This document shows positions 1-8,447 of a stretch of 36,856 nucleotides of DNA, piece after piece. The DNA is from a virus. The translations under genes and the position numbers were made by a program. Within the stretch, counting starts at the first letter, position 1. Each line of letters starts with the position of its first letter. The DNA lies in IMG/VR virus record IMGVR_UViG_3300025137_000112, positions 1 through 36,856 of that record; one strand, given 5' to 3'. The notes under the pieces are model-generated. The model ran no database searches. It saw nothing but the letters and a program-made list of their open reading frames with translations, and was not told where the DNA came from.

Positions 1-84
1 ATATCCTGTGTCATCTAAAGTGAATTTTATAGTTGATGTGCTTCCTAATAGATTATCAGGTAGTTCGTTTTCTAGTATTGTCAT
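1..84 (-). CDS. Hypothetical virion-region protein (5' part only, runs off the left edge)
   Basis: Only the first 28 codons are present, reading MTILENELPDNL and onward; the gene leaves the window at base 1. The ATG is preceded by GAAAGGCAAAAAATA, a fair Shine-Dalgarno. It starts 14 bases after the stop of the holin-like gene and has the same direction, so it belongs to the same late operon. The fragment is too short to assign. Its position suggests a structural gene. Confidence 0.7.
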   Translation of the reverse strand, partial: MTILENELPDNLLGSTSTIKFTLDDTGY

Positions 85-97
85 TATTTTTTGCCTT

Positions 98-517
98 TCA
101 TTTATCTGAATTTGTCTTTTTTAATTTATCGAAGCTGCGGATGCCGGCCATTCCTAATAAGGAAAGTACAAGTGGCATTAAGACGGCCATGTCTAGGGCA
201 GGTAAAGGATCGTGTTCTACGCTAAACGCTGCCAGTATGAACATAATAAACTGTTTTAATACATACTCCCACATTATCGCTAGCGCACAGGACATCCCGA
301 TAAGGGGGCGCCACGACCGCTGCATGATACCACCAATACCTTTAGCAGTAGACTTAGCATCAGCTAAGTTAATATCCATTTGTTTGGAATTTATTTCGTT
401 TTCTAATTGTTGAAGCTTAATTTTGATTTGACCTTTTTCTTCTTCTGAAGTGTGGACACTGTCGATCACTTTACCAACAGTGTCTACTAAAGATCCGCCT
501 AATAGCTTAGATAGCAT
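98..517 (-). CDS. Holin-like protein (3-TM, GTA-holin type)
   Basis: 139 residues. Residues about 25-60 form a charged helical stretch. The motif SWRPLIGM follows near residue 68, and then come two or three hydrophobic segments (about 72-98 and 112-126). This is the layout of the 3-TM holin family of gene transfer agents and many marine phages, which permeabilises the inner membrane so that lysozyme reaches the wall. The lysozyme gene lies at the far end of the window (24348-24797), so the lysis genes are split unless the genome is circular. A one-TM peptide gene ends 4 bases upstream. Confidence 0.72.
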   Translation of the reverse strand: MLSKLLGGSLVDTVGKVIDSVHTSEEEKGQIKIKLQQLENEINSKQMDINLADAKSTAKGIGGIMQRSWRPLIGMSCALAIMWEYVLKQFIMFILAAFSVEHDPLPALDMAVLMPLVLSLLGMAGIRSFDKLKKTNSDK

Positions 518-520
518 TGA

Positions 521-616
521 TTAGATTAATTGAGCGGCTGCCCAACCGACAACGATACCAACTACAAGCCATTTTTTTTTGGGGTGATCGTTCCAAAGTT
601 TTTTAATCATATCCAT
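521..616 (-). CDS. 31-residue single-TM peptide upstream of the holin
   Basis: A short ORF reading MDMIKKLWNDHPKKKW, then the hydrophobic stretch LVVGIVVGWAAAQLI. Its ATG overlaps the stop of the preceding gene as TAATG, and AAGGAG lies 7 bases upstream, so it is very likely translated. A basic N-terminus followed by one TM helix ending at the C-terminus suggests an N-in, inner-membrane peptide. It sits between the small virion-region genes and the holin-like gene. It could be a holin partner or antiholin; that is inferred from position only. Confidence 0.72.
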   Translation of the reverse strand: MDMIKKLWNDHPKKKWLVVGIVVGWAAAQLI

Positions 617-960
617 TAGAATACTCCTTTGAATGAGGTACCACGAATAGCAGCACCTGTGCCTCTCATACCTTGAGAGTTAGGTCCCTTTTTCGGAGGA
701 ACTGTTTTGGTGAGTTTCTTGTTCATCATCCCACCGTTATTTTTACCTAAAGCTTTTTTTAATTTCTTTAATCCTTTACCGATTGCACTGCCTACAGTCG
801 ATCCTCTTTCTTCTTCTGGTATCTTAGCAAATTCTTTTGATAGATAAGCGCCTATATCTTCTGAAGTAGGATCTTCATTACCTTCTAACTTCAAAGCTCT
901 TTTTGCTGCTCTAATATTTGAAGGATTATTAACAAACTGATCTCTTAATTCTTCAGACAT
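616..960 (-). CDS. Small hypothetical protein with C-terminal RGTGAAI..F.GVF tail
   Basis: 114 residues. The acidic helical N-terminal half (about 1-52) is followed by a Lys/Gly-rich middle and ends in RGTGAAIRGTSFKGVF. The neighbour at 960-1211 ends almost identically, so the two are a duplicated pair or share a docking tail. The start overlaps the previous stop (TAATG), with AAGGAG 7 bases upstream. Genes of this kind are found between portal and holin in marine phage contigs. Function unknown. Confidence 0.75.
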   Translation of the reverse strand: MSEELRDQFVNNPSNIRAAKRALKLEGNEDPTSEDIGAYLSKEFAKIPEEERGSTVGSAIGKGLKKLKKALGKNNGGMMNKKLTKTVPPKKGPNSQGMRGTGAAIRGTSFKGVF

Positions 961-1211
961 TAAAATACTCCTTGAAAACCTTTTCCTTTGATAGCTGCTC
1001 CTGTGCCACGAGCCATTCCGCCGTTAGCCATTTTTTTTGGCTTCTTCATTTTCTTTGCCATCTTCATTTCTTTTTCAGAAGCTGGGCGTAATCCTATCTC
1101 TAGAACCATACCACCATCTTTCATATAGCCCATTTTATTTCTAACTCCTGTTGGGAGTTTTGCTAGACCTGGGTTCTTTGCCTTGTCTACTGATTTTAAA
1201 TTTTTATTCAT
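960..1211 (-). CDS. Small basic hypothetical protein with C-terminal RGTGAAI..F.GVF tail
   Basis: 83 residues, strongly basic, with Gly-Met patches (KDGGM, ANGGMARG) and the C-terminus RGTGAAIKGKGFQGVF shared with the next gene. The ATG overlaps the upstream stop as TAATG; AGGA lies about 10 bases before it. Its last codons form AAGGAG, the ribosome binding site of the following gene. The basic, low-complexity composition suggests a DNA- or scaffold-associated virion protein, which is inference. No family recognised. Confidence 0.74.
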   Translation of the reverse strand: MNKNLKSVDKAKNPGLAKLPTGVRNKMGYMKDGGMVLEIGLRPASEKEMKMAKKMKKPKKMANGGMARGTGAAIKGKGFQGVF

Positions 1212-1480
1212 TAGTGTATTGTCCTATTATTTTGAGGTACAACCTCGTATTTATAATTTGCTAGTAAATGTAGCAGATCCTGAGTTTCTTTTAAACCTAA
1301 TTCTTTATTCATGGCCCACTGCCCTGCAGCTAAAAATGCACTAGCAATGGCCAACGGATCTACTTCTTGTGATATATATAAGGCGTGTAAGGCTTTAAAT
1401 TCAGTGGTTAAAGAGCCAACTAATTCTTGATCAATGTTTTCCCAAGAATTAACTTTTTTTTCTTTTCGTTTTTTTCCCAT
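1211..1480 (-). CDS. Small hypothetical late protein
   Basis: 89 residues: a Lys-rich start, then a mainly helical body. It overlaps the end of the MPLKKG-type gene by 32 bases and is coupled to the next gene by TAATG. The sequence ([19 protein letters not shown]) suggests helices but matches no family I recognise. It is conserved in direction and coupling with the portal operon. Confidence 0.68.
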   Translation of the reverse strand: MGKKRKEKKVNSWENIDQELVGSLTTEFKALHALYISQEVDPLAIASAFLAAGQWAMNKELGLKETQDLLHLLANYKYEVVPQNNRTIH

Positions 1481-1601
1481 CTTTTTTACCTGCCTTATCT
1501 AAAGCAATAGCAATTGCTTGTTTTTGAGGACGCCCTTCTTTCCTCATCTTAGATATATTAGCACTTATTGTACGACTACTACTACCTTTTTTTAGAGGCA
1601 T
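1449..1601 (-). CDS. Small basic MPLKKG-type protein (DUF6496-like)
   Basis: 50 residues starting [16 protein letters not shown] and containing [19 protein letters not shown]. The pattern MPLKKG...I..NI..l...GrP.KQA.AIAL.kAgK is that of a very common small phage protein found beside portal genes in marine phages. The function is unknown; its basic charge would suit DNA or RNA contact. It overlaps the portal 3' end by 20 bases and the next gene by 32 bases. Confidence 0.78.
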   Translation of the reverse strand: MPLKKGSSSRTISANISKMRKEGRPQKQAIAIALDKAGKKDGKKTKRKKS

Positions 1602-3990
1602 TTATTCTTTCTCTTTGTACAGCAGTTCTTTGATTTTGAATTGTTTGTTGTTGAGATAATCTTGCTGAATCAATGTTCTTTTTATAACTTAATTTTTCTT
1701 CTTCTAAGTTATGTCTTGCTAAGTCATCAGCAGCATCGACATTAATCTTTTGTTGATCTAAATCTAGTTCTTGTTGTTTTAAAGCAACCAGAGGATCTTG
1801 TGTTTCACCAAAAGGTATAGCGGTTTGTTCTTCAGCGACCATATCATCAATCATAGCTGCAATCTTAATTGCAACTTGTTTTTCAATTTGTGATTGGAAT
1901 TGTGCTTGTAGTTCTGGTGGAACCTGTCCTCCAAACTTAGCTGTCTCTTGTTGTAGTTCTGGTCCAACTTCTTCCATCACTTCGTTTCTTGCCATAGCGG
2001 AAGTATGCTCTACGACATGTGCTTGAAGTATAGTTGCAACTTGTGGATTGTTTCTAACTAAATAAGAACTCATGAATGCTCTGTGTGCTTCTATGTGAGC
2101 AGCGTGATTTTGATCTGGGAAAACATTTAATTGCCCCATCATTAAAGAAGCAGCGTTTTCAATTCCTGGGTCAACGGGTTGTGGCCCAGCAGGAGGAGGC
2201 AGTATTGCTTCTACTTGTTGTACTCCTAATGCCATATACATTCTGCGATACGCTTCATACAAATTATGAATTTCAGGATTAGCTTGTGCTAATTGTAATT
2301 GTGTTTGTGCCAACATAATTCTTTGACTCATGGAGAATATGTTAGGATCAGATACAGGCATGACATCTACTCTCTGGTCAAAGTCTGTAGCTTTAATTCC
2401 TCTATTGCCGCCCTCTACTTCATAAGGATATTCGGCAGGTAGAGAAGTTGAAAATAATTTTGCTAATAATTCAAATTCTTCTTTTTGTGCGTTATGACAT
2501 CTTTTGTGAATAGCGCTCATCACTTTGGAGCCTTGTTCTAATAAAGCCATAGTGGTTCCAACAGGATTAGCTTGTGACCCGTCGCCTACTTTCATATCTG
2601 CGATAGCAGCGAATCTTCTTCCTGCGTCTACCACATAACCAAGCAATTGAAATAAAGTTCCATCGGGTCCCTTATAAGGCAGAGGCATTAAGGCGTTTCG
2701 TAAATCTCCACCTGGTGCGTCCACGTCTCGGAACTCTCCAGGCATAAGAGGTTCTTCATCATCTCTGACACGAAGTCCTCTTGATTTAAATCCAGCAGGT
2801 AAGTTGGATAATGTACCTGCATCTAACAATGCTCGCAGTGCAGCTGTTGCAGTTCTTGTCAAACCGCCGAGCATGTGTACTAAACCAAAACCATAAAATC
2901 CGAGACCAGGTAAAAACTTGTAGTGAACAAAATATTTTTGTCTCATGAACATCGGATCATCTTGTAAGAAGTTTCGATAGATAGATAAAATTTTTCCGTT
3001 GCCTTGTTCGAGTGTTACAACGTAGGGAAGTTTTAGTCCTGTAGGCTCTCCATCTTCTCCCATGTTTTCAAAACCTTCTAGGTCTAAATCAACATGCATT
3101 TCTAATAATTCATATTGACCTGCGTGACCAGATTTTTTCACTCCTTCTAATTCGTCGTACTTTTCTTGAATATCTGAATAAGTGGAATACAACTCGTCGT
3201 TGTCCTCCATATCTATATCTCTGTAAAAACCAGATAGCATTTGTCTCTTCAAATCATTAGGAGAAATTTTTATTACATGAGTAATTCTTTCTGCATCATC
3301 TAATTCTGATGCGCCATAGTTGACAACGAGATCTTCACTAGGAATAAATTTTGCACAAGGTCTTGCCATACCACCATCGTAGTAAACTTTTTTAAAGGCA
3401 CTCCCTGCTAGAGGTAAGTGAAATAAAAGCTGATCCATTTCTGGATCGTACTCTTTCATCTTATAAACAATTTGATAGTTCATAAAATCTTTGACACGTT
3501 CCGCTTGTTGTTCCACCTCAGGAGTCGACGATCCTAGAATAGAAGTTTTAACGGGACCGCCCGCAGGTAGAAGCTCTTTGTAAGCTCCTGCTTGAAACTG
3601 CGTGACGGCCTCGGCGAGTAGTGGATGAGAAACTGATGCAGCGCCCCTGAAAGGTTCACTGACTTCTGTATATTTGAAACCTAATAAATCTAATCCTTTG
3701 ATGTAGGATTGTTCCCAATCTTTTCTTGATGTTTGGTCGACCGAGAACTGTGATCGTAAATCATTGGAAATTTCTGCTAATGTTTCTTCTGGAATATTTT
3801 CGGCTAAGTTGTCGGCGAATTCATCTCCAGTGTCCTCGGGCGATGAACCAAGGCTAGCTAGATCTTGATCATCTTCTCCCCCTTCAACTTCAACCTCCAT
3901 AGGCGCCTGTTGAATTTCTTGTTCTAAATTTGAGATTTCTTCTTGGGCACCTTCTGGTGCTTCGTTTAAAGTTTTGTCAATGTCAGCCAT
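1582..3990 (-). CDS. Portal protein (P22-like podophage type)
   Basis: 802 residues, the length expected of large P22-like portals. The N-terminus is acidic (about 1-75). The core contains [33 protein letters not shown] and a conserved FKKVYYD strand, typical of this marine-phage portal family. The C-terminal third is Gln/Glu-rich and helical, with [10 protein letters not shown] near the end, resembling the helical barrel region of long portals. The portal forms the dodecameric ring at the capsid vertex through which terminase pumps DNA. It lies 14 bases after the large terminase in the same operon, the usual order. Confidence 0.85.
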   Translation of the reverse strand: MADIDKTLNEAPEGAQEEISNLEQEIQQAPMEVEVEGGEDDQDLASLGSSPEDTGDEFADNLAENIPEETLAEISNDLRSQFSVDQTSRKDWEQSYIKGLDLLGFKYTEVSEPFRGAASVSHPLLAEAVTQFQAGAYKELLPAGGPVKTSILGSSTPEVEQQAERVKDFMNYQIVYKMKEYDPEMDQLLFHLPLAGSAFKKVYYDGGMARPCAKFIPSEDLVVNYGASELDDAERITHVIKISPNDLKRQMLSGFYRDIDMEDNDELYSTYSDIQEKYDELEGVKKSGHAGQYELLEMHVDLDLEGFENMGEDGEPTGLKLPYVVTLEQGNGKILSIYRNFLQDDPMFMRQKYFVHYKFLPGLGFYGFGLVHMLGGLTRTATAALRALLDAGTLSNLPAGFKSRGLRVRDDEEPLMPGEFRDVDAPGGDLRNALMPLPYKGPDGTLFQLLGYVVDAGRRFAAIADMKVGDGSQANPVGTTMALLEQGSKVMSAIHKRCHNAQKEEFELLAKLFSTSLPAEYPYEVEGGNRGIKATDFDQRVDVMPVSDPNIFSMSQRIMLAQTQLQLAQANPEIHNLYEAYRRMYMALGVQQVEAILPPPAGPQPVDPGIENAASLMMGQLNVFPDQNHAAHIEAHRAFMSSYLVRNNPQVATILQAHVVEHTSAMARNEVMEEVGPELQQETAKFGGQVPPELQAQFQSQIEKQVAIKIAAMIDDMVAEEQTAIPFGETQDPLVALKQQELDLDQQKINVDAADDLARHNLEEEKLSYKKNIDSARLSQQQTIQNQRTAVQRERINASKKR

Positions 3991-4004
3991 TTGATATTTA
4001 TACC

Positions 4005-5486
4005 TTATGATCCATAAAAAGCAATTCTACGTTTTGGTCTTTGTTCTATCTCTTCATCATAGTCATGCACAAGAGCACCAAACTGTCGATATCTCATCAA
4101 CGCTTGAGTGGTCGAGTCTACATAGTCATCGTTCCTACCATAAGGGAAAGCGGCACATTCTTCAATCAATTCTTCTGCCCATTTAAAGTTAGGGTACCAA
4201 ACCAATCCAGATTCAAACAACGGAGATACAGAGTTCACACGCACCATTTTGTCATTACCTCTACTTGGTGTAAAATTTATAACAGGAATACCCATGGCTT
4301 GTAGCTCTTGAGTAAGAGGCATACCTGATGCTTTAGCTTCGATAATAATTTGTTCGGGCTCCCAATAAGAGTTTTTCTCTAATGCTATCCGTTTAAGTTC
4401 TGGAAAGTCCCATCTTCCTTTGTCCGCTTCCAAAAGTATAACGTTTGGCTTTCCTGTCATCTCATTATAGAAAACTCCCCACGTTGTAATCGCAGAAAAG
4501 TCCGCAGTCTCCCTAGAACTAAAAGCAGTATCATAACTCTGTATGATATATTGCAAAGGCGGAGTAGGTTTCTCCCAAAGTTGCCACCACTCTCTTTTGA
4601 GAATAGAAGTTTCTTCTGACGTTGGTTCTTGTTGCCACTGTGCATTCCATTTTGCAACAGGCAAAGAAGCTTTGACAGCCTCGAGTTGATCCTTCTTCCA
4701 ATACTCTGGCCATTGCGGTTGTCCGTCGTCCATGATTGCAGGGAAGTCCACGATATGCCATTTGTCTGCGTTGTCATCTTTTGTTTGTGCTTCGATCAAT
4801 CTTTCTGTTAGATCTTCCTCGGACCATCTTGTCATGACAACGACAATTGATCCTCCTGGTTGTAAACGCTGACGAGGACCAGAGGTATACCACTCCCATG
4901 CGTTCTCCATGGCAGTCTTTGAAAGAGCGTCTTGCTCGGAATGAGGATCATCAATGATTAAAAGATCGGCACCACGACCTGTGATACTACCGCCTACACC
5001 TGCAGCGAAGTATTCGCCTCCATGATTCGTTTCCCACCGACCAGCGGCCTGCGAGTCAGCTCGTAGTTCACTGTCTGGGAAGATGGAACGATACTCTGAT
5101 TCATTCATCAAGTTCCTAACCTTACGACCAAAACGATATGCTAACTCTGCGGTATGGGTGGTTTGGATAATTTTCAATTTAGGGTTGTGCCCCATCATCC
5201 AAGCGGGGAACAGGTAACTGGCAAATTCAGACTTAGTGTGTCTAGGAGGCATATTCACTATCAATCTTGAAATTTTTTTGTCCCTGATGGCCTCCAACTT
5301 TTGAGAAATGATTTTATGGTGTCCCCCCTCAATGAAGTCGGGCCATATGGTTTTTACAAAACTGGCAAAGGAGTCCCTAGCTTTTTTTGCAGATTGCAAT
5401 TGAAACTTTTTAAGCTCTAGCTTTTTCAGGAACAAGCGTTGTTCGTCCTGGGACATCGAACCTAAATCTGAAAGAAAATCGGTCAT
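4005..5486 (-). CDS. terL: Terminase large subunit
   Basis: 493 residues. The ATPase half has a Walker A-like loop MPPRHTKSE (79-87), Walker B LLIIDDPHSEQD (175-186) and a coupling motif MTRWSEEDL (218-226). The RNase H-like nuclease half has SYDTAFSSRE (D319), IIEAKASG (E383) and DDYVDSTTQAL (D454/D457). It cuts concatemers and drives DNA into the prohead through the portal. It is first in the leftward operon, with a TTGACA/TATATA promoter just upstream. The small subunit lies apart at 9994-10575. Confidence 0.93.
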   Translation of the reverse strand: MTDFLSDLGSMSQDEQRLFLKKLELKKFQLQSAKKARDSFASFVKTIWPDFIEGGHHKIISQKLEAIRDKKISRLIVNMPPRHTKSEFASYLFPAWMMGHNPKLKIIQTTHTAELAYRFGRKVRNLMNESEYRSIFPDSELRADSQAAGRWETNHGGEYFAAGVGGSITGRGADLLIIDDPHSEQDALSKTAMENAWEWYTSGPRQRLQPGGSIVVVMTRWSEEDLTERLIEAQTKDDNADKWHIVDFPAIMDDGQPQWPEYWKKDQLEAVKASLPVAKWNAQWQQEPTSEETSILKREWWQLWEKPTPPLQYIIQSYDTAFSSRETADFSAITTWGVFYNEMTGKPNVILLEADKGRWDFPELKRIALEKNSYWEPEQIIIEAKASGMPLTQELQAMGIPVINFTPSRGNDKMVRVNSVSPLFESGLVWYPNFKWAEELIEECAAFPYGRNDDYVDSTTQALMRYRQFGALVHDYDEEIEQRPKRRIAFYGS

Positions 5487-5504
5487 TATTTGTCTATATA
5501 TTTA

Positions 5505-5533
5505 TATATATAGTCACCTATATACAATGTCAA
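5505..5533 (-). promoter_or_regulatory. Sigma70-type promoter for the terminase/portal operon
   Basis: On the minus strand TTGACA (5528-5533), 17 bases, TATATA (5505-5510). The predicted transcript starts about 12 bases before the terL ATG. The -35 box begins TTGACATT, as in promoters at 8817, 10918 and 15081. The palindrome GGGGTACCCC (5540-5549) lies just upstream and could be an operator. Confidence 0.6.
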
Positions 5534-5661
5534 ATTTAGGGGGTACCCCTTACATTGTTCAAGTTATATAGTATTCTTCGAATTCCTTAGTATCTCTTCA
5601 ATTTTTTGGCAGTCGGCACAGGCGTAATAAAATATGACCACCGATCATGGCAGAAAAGCGG

Positions 5662-5679
5662 GGCGGATTTTTGGCGGAT
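5662..5679 (+). repeat. Short GGCGGAT tandem repeat
   Basis: GGCGGAT occurs at 5662-5668 and again at 5673-5679 with an 11-base period, about one helical turn. The reverse-complement core CCGCC appears twice near 5883-5893. It could be a pair of protein-binding sites. Short and unproven. Confidence 0.4.
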
Positions 5680-5904
5680 GTTTTAGTAATAAATTATTAT
5701 TCATTGTTTCATGTTCCCAAAGATAATTTTTTATAAATTAATGGAATAAATTTATTTTTAATTCGTCTATGTATTTATGATCACTTACTTAATTTTAAAT
5801 ATATTAGTTTTAATTATTGTTTTTGGTTTTTGTTATATTAAAGCGAATTAATATATATAAAATCCCATTGATTAATCATACACCGCCCACCGCCAAAGGC
5901 TCTA

Positions 5905-5930
5905 TATGGCTCTTAAAACAAGAATAAATA
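5905..5930 (+). repeat. 26-base direct repeat, left copy
   Basis: TATGGCTCTTAAAACA followed by AGAATAAATA. It matches 24 of 26 bases with 8394-8419 in the same orientation. Together the copies flank the amidoligase and amidotransferase genes. Confidence 0.75.
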
Positions 5931-6059
5931 TTCATTTTAATTTAATATCTTGATGAGGGGGCAAGGCTAGTTCAAAAGATTAATGAATAATAAAGAAATA
6001 TAGAATTATCAAGGCTATTTATATTAATCATTTAATACTAATTAATTTATATATGTTTA

Positions 6060-6087
6060 TTGATTTATATGGGTTTTTTTATATATT
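6060..6087 (+). promoter_or_regulatory. Likely promoter of the amidoligase operon
   Basis: TTGATT (6060-6065), 16 bases, TATATT (6082-6087). The spacing and -10 are identical to the promoters at 8817 and 10918; the -35 is weaker. The expected start is near 6094, giving a leader of about 35 bases with AGAAAGG before the ATG at 6129. Confidence 0.5.
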
Positions 6088-6128
6088 CTAAATAGAAATA
6101 AAGAATATTCAGAAAGGTTAAAACAATT

Positions 6129-7478
6129 ATGAATATAAATATTAAACACGTTATTAATATAATTAATAATGATCAAATAGCTGAGAGCGAAAAAGAAAAA
6201 TACGTTTATTATTTTTTTGAAGAACGTTCAAAGGCTATACAAGGAAGACCACAAGAAAATTTTGTATTACTAAAAAGAAAATTAAAATTCTTAGTTGATA
6301 CAATTAATAACAGGCTAACAGATGATTATAAAGACTGCGTTTTTTATTGTCATTATGAAGACGAAGTCAAATTTGATACTAATTGCGAGTTATTTTATAA
6401 TGATCGTGAAGAAACCATTTCTGAGTGGGCATATAATGACTACTATGTTTGTTGCTGTAGCTGTGGTGAAAATTATCACGTTGATAACACAGATTATATA
6501 AATCATGGTCATTGGTGCAGTTCCTGTCGTGATGATGAATTTTTCTGGTGCGATAATTGTGATGAGTATATCAGCAATTCTGAAAGTTGTGATTGTGATA
6601 ATGAGGGAGATGAAGAAAATAATTTATATGCTTATAATTATAGAATACCTTTATTAAATCTTGGCAATTCTGATTTGAGATATGGCATTGAGTTAGAAAT
6701 GGAAGTTAGGGAAGACTATTATCGATCTGATACAGTGGAAGAAATTAGATCAGTCATGAATAAAAATGTTTATTCTGTACAGTGTAAAAGAGATGGCTCT
6801 TTATGTGAATATAATGGCTTTGAATTGGTTTCAACCAATGCTGATTTTTACTATCATAAAAATAAATTTTGGAACGATTTTTTTAAATTAAATTTAAATG
6901 AATCTTGCAAGGGCTATCATGGTAAAGACTGCGGATATCATATTCATATGAGTAGAAACGCATTTGATGAGAGTCAGATGCAAAGATTAAATTGTTTTTA
7001 TAATGATAAAAAAAATAGAAACTTTTTAATAGATATATCCGGAAGAAATCAAAGTAGTTATGCTAAATTTAAGGATGATATAGATTTAAATAGCCCTGTC
7101 TTTACTGACGGAGATGATTATAAATATCGTGCAATTAACTTCAATAATACTAGTACGATTGAAGTTAGAATATTTAGATCAAATCTCAAAAAGATTTCAT
7201 TTTTTAGAAATCTTGAATTGGTGCATAGCATAAATGATTTTATTCAAAATGATAAATCTACAAATTCAATTTATTATACTGAATATTTTGATTTTCTTTT
7301 AAATAATCCGAATAAAGATTATGTAAATCTTTTATTATGGTTAGATGATAAAGACTATTTTAGCCACCTTGAACACGTTGAAGACTTTAAAACTAGATAC
7401 AATGATTTTAAAAACATTGTAGAAGATTTTAGAACTAACAACCAAGAATTAATAAACTTAGAAAGTGAGGACAACTAA
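6129..7478 (+). CDS. Amidoligase-family enzyme with Zn-ribbon-like N-terminal region
   Basis: 449 residues. The helical N-terminus (1-100) is followed by a Cys-rich segment with paired cysteines (C109/C112, C130/C133, C141/C144, C154/C156), which looks like zinc ribbons or a treble clef. The C-terminal half fits the glutamine-synthetase-fold Amidoligase_2 family: YGIELEME (185-192), RDGS (221-224), ELVS (232-235), CGYHIHMS (268-275) and TIEVRIFR (343-350). These are the family's metal/ATP and substrate signature positions, so it is probably active, forming an ATP-dependent amide bond between a carboxylate and an amine. The substrate is unknown. A class II amidotransferase starts 3 bases after its stop; a cyclotransferase-like gene lies at 15071. 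Base composition is more AT-rich than that of the terminase genes. Confidence 0.85.
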   Translation: MNINIKHVINIINNDQIAESEKEKYVYYFFEERSKAIQGRPQENFVLLKRKLKFLVDTINNRLTDDYKDCVFYCHYEDEVKFDTNCELFYNDREETISEWAYNDYYVCCCSCGENYHVDNTDYINHGHWCSSCRDDEFFWCDNCDEYISNSESCDCDNEGDEENNLYAYNYRIPLLNLGNSDLRYGIELEMEVREDYYRSDTVEEIRSVMNKNVYSVQCKRDGSLCEYNGFELVSTNADFYYHKNKFWNDFFKLNLNESCKGYHGKDCGYHIHMSRNAFDESQMQRLNCFYNDKKNRNFLIDISGRNQSSYAKFKDDIDLNSPVFTDGDDYKYRAINFNNTSTIEVRIFRSNLKKISFFRNLELVHSINDFIQNDKSTNSIYYTEYFDFLLNNPNKDYVNLLLWLDDKDYFSHLEHVEDFKTRYNDFKNIVEDFRTNNQELINLESEDN

Positions 7479-7480
7479 AA

Positions 7481-8293
7481 ATGTGTTTAATTATTTTAGC
7501 TAATGATTTGAAGTCATTAGATTATAAGGATCTTGAAACCGCCTATAACAGGAATTCACAGGGTTTTGGGGTTATGTATATGAACAAAGAAAATAAATTT
7601 ATTACAGATAAATTTTTACCTAAAAATTTTAATGAGGTAAAAAACTTTTTTAATGTTCATAAGAGCCAAACAGATAAAATGGCTATTCATTTTAGGTTTA
7701 CTACTGAGGGAGCGACCAATAAAAAAAATTGTCACCCTTTTATTAGTTATCAAGATGATAAAAGAAAAATAGGATTTATGCACAATGGGGCACGTTTACC
7801 TATTCCATTAATTCATAAAAAATGTTCAGATACTTGGCATTTCAATCAATACTATTTGAAACCGCTTTTATCTGAAAATTCAAATATAATTTTAAATAAA
7901 GATTATCAAACAGAATTAGAGAATCATATTGATGATGACAAACTTTTATTTTTAGATAGTCAGACTTCAAAATTTATTATTATAAATGAAACTAGCGGGA
8001 ATTATAAGGGTGCGAATTGGTTTTCAAATGATTATTGGAATATCTCACTAGCCCCTAAATTATCTTATAGATTAGATAATGATTATTTATCAAATTATGA
8101 TGATAATGATTTTTATTCTAGCGGGCATTTGGTAGAGAGATCAATGACACCTCAATTAGATTTTTTATCCGACCATGAAATATTGAAAATGGGTAAAAAT
8201 GAATTATATGATTTTGTTGATGATTGTTATTACTCAGAAGATATGAGCCCTATATATAATTTAGTAGATAGGTATAAAAGAAACGTTAAATAA
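7481..8293 (+). CDS. Class II (Ntn) glutamine amidotransferase-like protein
   Basis: 270 residues starting MCLI: after Met removal Cys2 would be the N-terminal nucleophile, as in GATase II enzymes. Further family motifs are QGFGVMY (27-33), HFRFTTEG (70-77), NCHPF (83-87) and FMHNG (99-103). Such domains hydrolyse glutamine to glutamate and ammonia, or cleave related amides. There is no synthetase domain on the same chain; the partner is probably the amidoligase 3 bases upstream. Residues after about 170 are Asp/Tyr/Asn-rich and unassigned. It could supply ammonia or remove a gamma-glutamyl group; I cannot tell which. Confidence 0.85.
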   Translation: MCLIILANDLKSLDYKDLETAYNRNSQGFGVMYMNKENKFITDKFLPKNFNEVKNFFNVHKSQTDKMAIHFRFTTEGATNKKNCHPFISYQDDKRKIGFMHNGARLPIPLIHKKCSDTWHFNQYYLKPLLSENSNIILNKDYQTELENHIDDDKLLFLDSQTSKFIIINETSGNYKGANWFSNDYWNISLAPKLSYRLDNDYLSNYDDNDFYSSGHLVERSMTPQLDFLSDHEILKMGKNELYDFVDDCYYSEDMSPIYNLVDRYKRNVK

Positions 8294-8303
8294 TTAAAAT
8301 TAT

Positions 8304-8329
8304 TCAATAGCCCTTTAAAAGGCTATTGA
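8304..8329 (+). terminator. Hairpin after the amidotransferase gene, possible terminator
   Basis: TCAATAGCC (8304-8312), loop CTTTAAAA, GGCTATTGA (8321-8329): a perfect 9-bp stem 11 bases after the stop codon. The downstream sequence ACTACTTTTAAA has only a short T run, so it may be a weak terminator or an mRNA-stabilising hairpin. Confidence 0.55.
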
Positions 8330-8393
8330 CTACTTTTAAAACTGGGTTAAATCCCATAATAAGATCATACAGGGAAGATTTTAAATAGCCTTG

Positions 8394-8419
8394 TATGGCT
8401 CTTAAAACAGGAAAAAATA
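8394..8419 (+). repeat. 26-base direct repeat, right copy
   Basis: TATGGCTCTTAAAACA followed by GGAAAAAATA, 24/26 identical to 5905-5930. Directly before it, TAAATAGCCTTG (8382-8393) is the exact reverse complement of CAAGGCTATTTA at 6010-6021. Confidence 0.75.
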
Positions 8420-8447
8420 AAGGTAGTAGAAAGCGAAAAATAGAAAA

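Larger units (their letters stand above)
5487..6128. promoter_or_regulatory. Divergent intergenic region; candidate control or replication-origin region
   Basis: 642 bases without a convincing gene, between the leftward late operon and the rightward amidoligase operon. It holds both operon promoters, the palindrome GGGGTACCCC (5540-5549), an 11-base-period repeat of GGCGGAT (5662-5668 and 5673-5679), CCGCC-type motifs again at 5887-5895, very AT-rich stretches, and one copy of a 26-base direct repeat (5905-5930). GC-rich motifs in AT-rich DNA between divergent operons could be an origin or a transcription switch. That role is inference. Confidence 0.5.

Noticed and set aside
33-413. Long open frames antisense to the holin-like gene and other structural genes
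   Set aside because: They mirror strong coding on the other strand, lack ribosome binding sites and show no domains.
5564-5641. A 25-codon minus-strand ORF from GTG with CxxC (YYACADCQKIEE)
   Set aside because: Protein-like composition but no ribosome binding site, a GTG start and no known family; may be a gene remnant.
5634-5726. A 30-codon plus-strand ORF in the divergent region (MTTDHGRKAGRIF)
   Set aside because: No Shine-Dalgarno, runs over the GGCGGAT repeat, no recognisable domain; likely chance.
8304-8419. CRISPR-like repeat region after the amidotransferase
   Set aside because: There are only two copies of the 26-base repeat in the window, 2.5 kb apart, and no regular spacers.
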